64,000 nt of DNA, taken from Priestia filamentosa (GTDB lineage: Bacteria; Bacillota; Bacilli; Bacillales; Bacillaceae_H). The stretch is taken from contig NZ_FXAJ01000002.1 of NCBI RefSeq assembly GCF_900177535.1, forward strand, positions 1,054,001 to 1,118,000, read 5' to 3'. Position numbers and translations under genes: made by a program. Positions 60,555-64,000 of the stretch are shown in pieces. The notes beneath the pieces were generated by a model. The model saw nothing but the letters and a program-made list of their open reading frames with translations. It was not told where the DNA came from and did not search any database. Position 1 is the stretch's first letter. Every line of letters starts with the position of its first letter.

Positions 60555-60572
60555 CAATTGAGCTAAGTAAAA

Positions 60573-60601
60573 GAAAGGCCATAGTCAAAATGGCCTTTCC
60601 T
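60573..60601 (-). terminator. Terminator of selO
   Basis: GAAAGGCCAT / ATGGCCTTTC stem with loop AGTCAAA and a T-rich tail on the minus strand. Confidence 0.8.
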
Positions 60602-60605
60602 TCAC

Positions 60606-62072
60606 TTATGTTCCACAATAGGTTTGATATGGACGATTAGATGGTGCAGGTAATGAACAGTACTTTTCTTTTTCTATAGCGTAATTATAAGGTTGGGAAA
60701 GAACATCTAAAAGCTCCTCCATGACAGTATAGTCTGCTTTGTTAACCGCTGCTTCTAACGCTGCTTCCACAAGATGATTTCTTGGAATGACAAAAGGATT
60801 GTTTTTACTCATTAAATCTTCGACAGATTCTTTTCCTTCTGATTGATTTTCTAATCGCATTTTCCATTGCTTATACCATTCCGTAAACTCTTCTTTCCCA
60901 TAGAGCACTGTATCTTCTGCTTTACCCATTGTTAGTAAGCGGAATGTATTCGTATAGTCAGCTTTATATTTGTGCATCATGACAAGCAACTTCTCAATAA
61001 GTGACTGATCATCTTTTTGTTCTTGGAATAAACCAAGCTTTCTTCTCATACCTGAGAGCCAGTTTTGATGATAAAATTCAGGATACTTTTCCATTGCATT
61101 TTGAGCTAACTTCAGAGCTTCTTCTTCATTTTCATGTAAAAGCGGCAGTAGAGCTTCGGCAAAGCGTGCAAGATTCCATCCGCCTATTCCAGGCTGATTT
61201 CCATATGAATAGCGACCTTGAGTATCAATCGAGCTGAATACAGTTTCAGGATCATATTCGTTCATAAAAGCACAAGGCCCATAATCGATTGTTTCCCCGC
61301 TAATTGTCATATTATCTGTATTCATTACACCATGAATAAACCCAACAAGCTGCCATTTAGCGATGAGGGAAGCATGGCGTTTAATTACTTCTTCAAGAAG
61401 AGTAAGATATGGATTCTCACCTTGTTCAACATGAGAATAATGGCGATTTAAAGCATAATCAGCAAGTTCTTTAAGATCTTCTACTTTCCCCCAATTTGCT
61501 CCGTATTGAAATGTGCCAAAGCGAAGATGACTTGCCCCAACACGAGTTAAAATAGCGCCTGGAAGCTCTGTTTCGCGAAAAATACTCTCTCCTGTTAATA
61601 CTACAGCTAAACTTCTCGTTGTTGGAATGCCTAACGCATGCATTGCTTCACTTATAATATACTCTCGAAGCATTGGGCCAAGTGCCGCTCTCCCGTCACC
61701 TCCACGAGAATAAGGAGTTCGTCCTGATCCTTTAAGCTGAAGATCAAATCGTTCTCCAGCTGGGGTTAGTTGTTCACCAATTAAAAGAGCACGTCCATCA
61801 CCAAGCATTGTGAAGCCGCCAAATTGATGACCTGCATATGCTTGAGCAAGCGAAGCACCGCCCTCTGGAATTTTGTTCCCGGCAAGTACCTCGATTCCTT
61901 CCTCCTCCTGCAGCTTTTCTACATTTAATCCTAGTGATGTTGCTAACGTTTTATTCAGTTTAACCATTTGCGGGGATGAAACAGGATTCGGACTAATAAC
62001 GGAATAATAAATAGCCGGAAGCTTTGTATAACTGTTATCTAAGTTCCAGTTTTGTTCTTTCTCGTTTGTCAT
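60606..62072 (-). CDS. selO: Protein adenylyltransferase SelO (YdiU)
   Basis: 488 residues, full length for the SelO pseudokinase-fold family: [22 protein letters not shown], the Gly-rich [40 protein letters not shown] and [15 protein letters not shown]. Bacterial SelO transfers AMP from ATP to Ser/Thr/Tyr of target proteins and is linked to redox stress. The C-terminal Sec/Cys position is represented by TYCGT. AAAGGAGATCAA before ATG 62072 sets the start; the frame from 62120 is an extension. Confidence 0.9.
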   Translation of the reverse strand: MTNEKEQNWNLDNSYTKLPAIYYSVISPNPVSSPQMVKLNKTLATSLGLNVEKLQEEEGIEVLAGNKIPEGGASLAQAYAGHQFGGFTMLGDGRALLIGEQLTPAGERFDLQLKGSGRTPYSRGGDGRAALGPMLREYIISEAMHALGIPTTRSLAVVLTGESIFRETELPGAILTRVGASHLRFGTFQYGANWGKVEDLKELADYALNRHYSHVEQGENPYLTLLEEVIKRHASLIAKWQLVGFIHGVMNTDNMTISGETIDYGPCAFMNEYDPETVFSSIDTQGRYSYGNQPGIGGWNLARFAEALLPLLHENEEEALKLAQNAMEKYPEFYHQNWLSGMRRKLGLFQEQKDDQSLIEKLLVMMHKYKADYTNTFRLLTMGKAEDTVLYGKEEFTEWYKQWKMRLENQSEGKESVEDLMSKNNPFVIPRNHLVEAALEAAVNKADYTVMEELLDVLSQPYNYAIEKEKYCSLPAPSNRPYQTYCGT

Positions 62073-62346
62073 TTGATCTCCTTTCTCTTGCATTTTTATA
62101 GTATAAGATGAAAAGTACACGTTTATTTAATAAATATCAGCAGAAGCACGAAATCTCTCCTATTGTCTGCCTCTACTAGCATATTATACCCTTTTTACCT
62201 CTTATAAAGTTCTTAAATGCTTAGAATGAAAAAAACACGCTTTTTCTCACCATATCTATTATATTTTCAGGTCTAAAGTCTCTTAAAAAGGCATTAAATG
62301 GTATAATTGTTTTTAAATGAAATTGAATAAATGTAGGTGAAATAAA

Positions 62347-62960
62347 ATGAAGAAAAGAGGATGGTTGATTTTCAATACGCTTATTTTTGCTGTAGCCTGC
62401 TATATTATTGTTTAATATTTTATTATGGATGGAACGCAAGCTGGTTTAGTGCAGATGAAGCTCTTATTTCACGATAAACTAAGTCCATTATGGTAGATGA
62501 TGTTATTTATCCATATTACCACTAGCCTTGTTTCCTTAATCATTGGTCCTTTGACATTATCAAAAACATTTCGGGAAAAAATCTGAAACGTCATCGACGA
62601 CTTGGAAAAGTATATATGGTTGGGATATTATTTGAAGATCTTTCAGGTTTGTATCTAGCTTGTTACGCAACGGGAGGCCTGATAGCAAAGTTAGGTTTTG
62701 GATTCCTATCTTTGTTATGGTTACAGTCTGCATACAAAGCGTTAAGAATGATTCGACAAAGAAACATCTCTGCACATTACCATTGGATGATTAGAAACTA
62801 CTCCTTAACTTTTGCAGCGATCACGTTAAGACTTTGGTTGCCCCTGTTTATGATGTTATTTGGGCTAGTGAATTTTGAAGTTAGTTACGCTATTATCGCT
62901 TGGCTTGCTTGGGTGCCTAATCTCATTGTTGGAGAACTTTATTATAAAATACACAAATAG
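62347..62960 (+). pseudogene. DUF2306-family membrane protein gene, broken in three places
   Basis: GTAGGTGA precedes ATG 62347. Translation gives MKKRGWLIFNTLIFAVACYI, then TAA at 62413; continues DGTQAGLVQMKLLFHDKLSPLW, then TAG at 62494 (probably a former Trp); continues MMLFIHITTSLVSLIIGPLT to a frame change in the A-run at 62575-62581, after which KRHRRLGKVYMVGILFEDLS and HWMIRNYSLTFAAITLRLWLP complete the family pattern. The downstream half alone could still encode a 114-residue protein from 62616 but without a ribosome binding site. Confidence 0.8.
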
Positions 62961-62968
62961 GATAACAA

Positions 62969-63000
62969 AAGAGTCCTAAGCAATATTTACCCAGGACTCT
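62969..63000 (-). terminator. Terminator of msmX
   Basis: AGAGTCCT / AGGACTCT stem around a 14-base loop; TTTTG follows on the minus strand. Confidence 0.75.
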
Positions 63001-63011
63001 AACTCTCTTGA

Positions 63012-64000
63012 TTATTTAGCAAAGGAAATAAATTTTTCATTTTCAGGACGAATTCGTTGCTCAGTTGTTTCATCAAAGAAATGAGCTTTATTTAGATTGA
63101 AAGCAACATTAATATGCTGTAAAGCTTGAATTTGGGTACGTGCATCAACGCGAGCAACAAAGTTAATTCCGTTAATAGAAGAATAAAGCATCGTTTCAGC
63201 ACCCAACAACTCAGCGACCTCTACTTTAATATTCACTTTTGTGCCTTGCGATGCCTCGTTAAATACAGGCTCATCGTGAATGTCTTCAGGACGAATACCT
63301 AAAATGACCTCCTGCCCGATATAACCTTGCTCTCGAAGGGATTTCATCTTTCCTTCAGGGACTTTAAGTGAGATATCACCAATATGGAATAGTCCTTCTG
63401 CTAATGTTCCGCGGAAAAAATTCATAGCTGGTGAACCGATGAATCCACCAACAAATACATTCTCTGGTTTTTCATAAACATCTTTTGGTGTTCCTATTTG
63501 ATTAATAATCCCATCCTTCATAACGACAAGCCTTGTGGCCATCGTCATGGCTTCCGTCTGGTCATGTGTAACATAGATAGTTGTAGTTTGTAGCCGTTGA
63601 TGCAGCTTAGCAATCTCTGCACGCATTTGGACACGCAGCTTAGCATCTAAATTTGATAGTGGCTCATCCATTAAGAACACTTTGGCGTCACGAACGATGG
63701 CTCGGCCAAGCGCAACACGTTGACGTTGTCCACCAGAAAGGGCGCTTGGTTTTCGCTTTAAATATTCTTCAAGACCTAGAATCTTAGCTGCATTTCGTAC
63801 ACGTTGATCAATTTCACTTTTTTGAAATTTACGCAGTTTTAAACCAAATGCCATGTTATCATAGACAGTCATATGAGGATATAAGGCATAGTTTTGAAAC
63901 ACCATGGCAATGTCACGATCTTTTGGTGCTACGTCATTTACTCGTTTTCCGTCAATATAGAAATCTCCCTTTGAAATCTCTTCAAGTCCAGCAATCATAC
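63012..64000 (-). CDS. msmX: Multisugar ABC transporter ATPase MsmX/UgpC (N-terminus outside window)
   Basis: About 329 residues visible; roughly 37 N-terminal residues with Walker A lie beyond base 64000. Present: Q-loop VFQNYALYPHM, signature LSGGQRQRVALGRAIV, Walker B KVFLMDEPLSNLDAKL, switch His YVTHDQTEAMT, and the C-terminal TOBE/MalK-like domain (ILGIRPEDIHDEP, AELLGAETMLY). MsmX-type ATPases serve several carbohydrate ABC importers at once, and none of the permease genes is adjacent here, which agrees with that role. Confidence 0.9.
   Translation of the reverse strand, partial: MIAGLEEISKGDFYIDGKRVNDVAPKDRDIAMVFQNYALYPHMTVYDNMAFGLKLRKFQKSEIDQRVRNAAKILGLEEYLKRKPSALSGGQRQRVALGRAIVRDAKVFLMDEPLSNLDAKLRVQMRAEIAKLHQRLQTTTIYVTHDQTEAMTMATRLVVMKDGIINQIGTPKDVYEKPENVFVGGFIGSPAMNFFRGTLAEGLFHIGDISLKVPEGKMKSLREQGYIGQEVILGIRPEDIHDEPVFNEASQGTKVNIKVEVAELLGAETMLYSSINGINFVARVDARTQIQALQHINVAFNLNKAHFFDETTEQRIRPENEKFISFAK

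Noticed and set aside
62221-62439. 72-codon minus-strand frame
   Set aside because: Overlaps the start of the DUF2306 pseudogene, without a ribosome binding site or family.

Overview
The window looks like a chromosomal segment of an AT-rich, aerobic, spore-forming Firmicute of the Bacillaceae. The evidence is strong AGGAGG-type ribosome binding sites, many TTG and GTG starts, sigma-A promoters of the TTGACA/TATAAT type, a T-box leader, CcpA (cre) sites and a pxp/kip operon in the Bacillus subtilis gene order. A Priestia-like species is my best guess, from the beta-amylase, QdoI and paired sugar loci. This is inference; there is no rRNA in the window. No tRNA, rRNA, CRISPR array, prophage or intact insertion sequence was seen.

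Layout: 1-4.3 kb holds the end of a YheO-type regulator, a paired YdcZ-type exporter, a small membrane protein, a decayed RsbR-like STAS gene and an MFS transporter. 4.4-9.9 kb is a sucrose PTS locus: a LacI-type repressor with an apparent ATT start codon, then sucrose-6-phosphate hydrolase, fructokinase and an EIIBCA permease behind a promoter with a cre and two palindromic operators. 10-15.7 kb has a 39-residue membrane peptide, a two-component system and a MacB-like efflux operon. 15.9-20.4 kb has a secreted M14 carboxypeptidase, a T-box-controlled amino-acid permease, a tartrate/D-malate dehydrogenase and a SnoaL-like protein. 20.6-24.5 kb has two paralogous membrane proteins, a type I toxin-antitoxin locus, a GNAT protein and a MocR regulator. 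24.5-30 kb is the pxpA-ycsG-ycsI-pxpB-pxpC-kipR operon (5-oxoproline use).

30.3-40.5 kb is a run of short transport/regulator pairs (Lrp with an APC transporter, LysR with LysE, MarR with LrgA/LrgB), a secreted GH32 fructanase under a cre-studded promoter, an IS3-family relic and an orphan Fur-controlled siderophore-binding lipoprotein. 40.9-48.2 kb holds two nucleoside hydrolases, an MFS exporter with quercetin dioxygenase and its TetR repressor plus cognate boxes, and a NupC transporter. 48.3-56.1 kb is alpha-glucan metabolism: LacI regulator, beta-amylase without a starch-binding domain, and an alpha-glucoside PTS/oligo-1,6-glucosidase/phosphodiesterase operon. A tandemly duplicated charged protein sits among them. 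56.1-64 kb has a miniature tyrosinase-like protein, an OpuF-type compatible-solute transporter, a PsiE/DUF2294 pair behind a terminator-bearing leader, SelO, a freshly broken DUF2306 gene and the end of a multisugar ABC ATPase (MsmX).

The common theme is catabolism of plant-derived material (sucrose, fructans, starch, nucleosides, a flavonol, 5-oxoproline) with local repressors and CcpA control. The most interesting items are the type I toxin-antitoxin locus, the mini-tyrosinase with an atypical CuA region, the terminator between Shine-Dalgarno and start codon of lrgA, the psiE leader and the ATT-started repressor.
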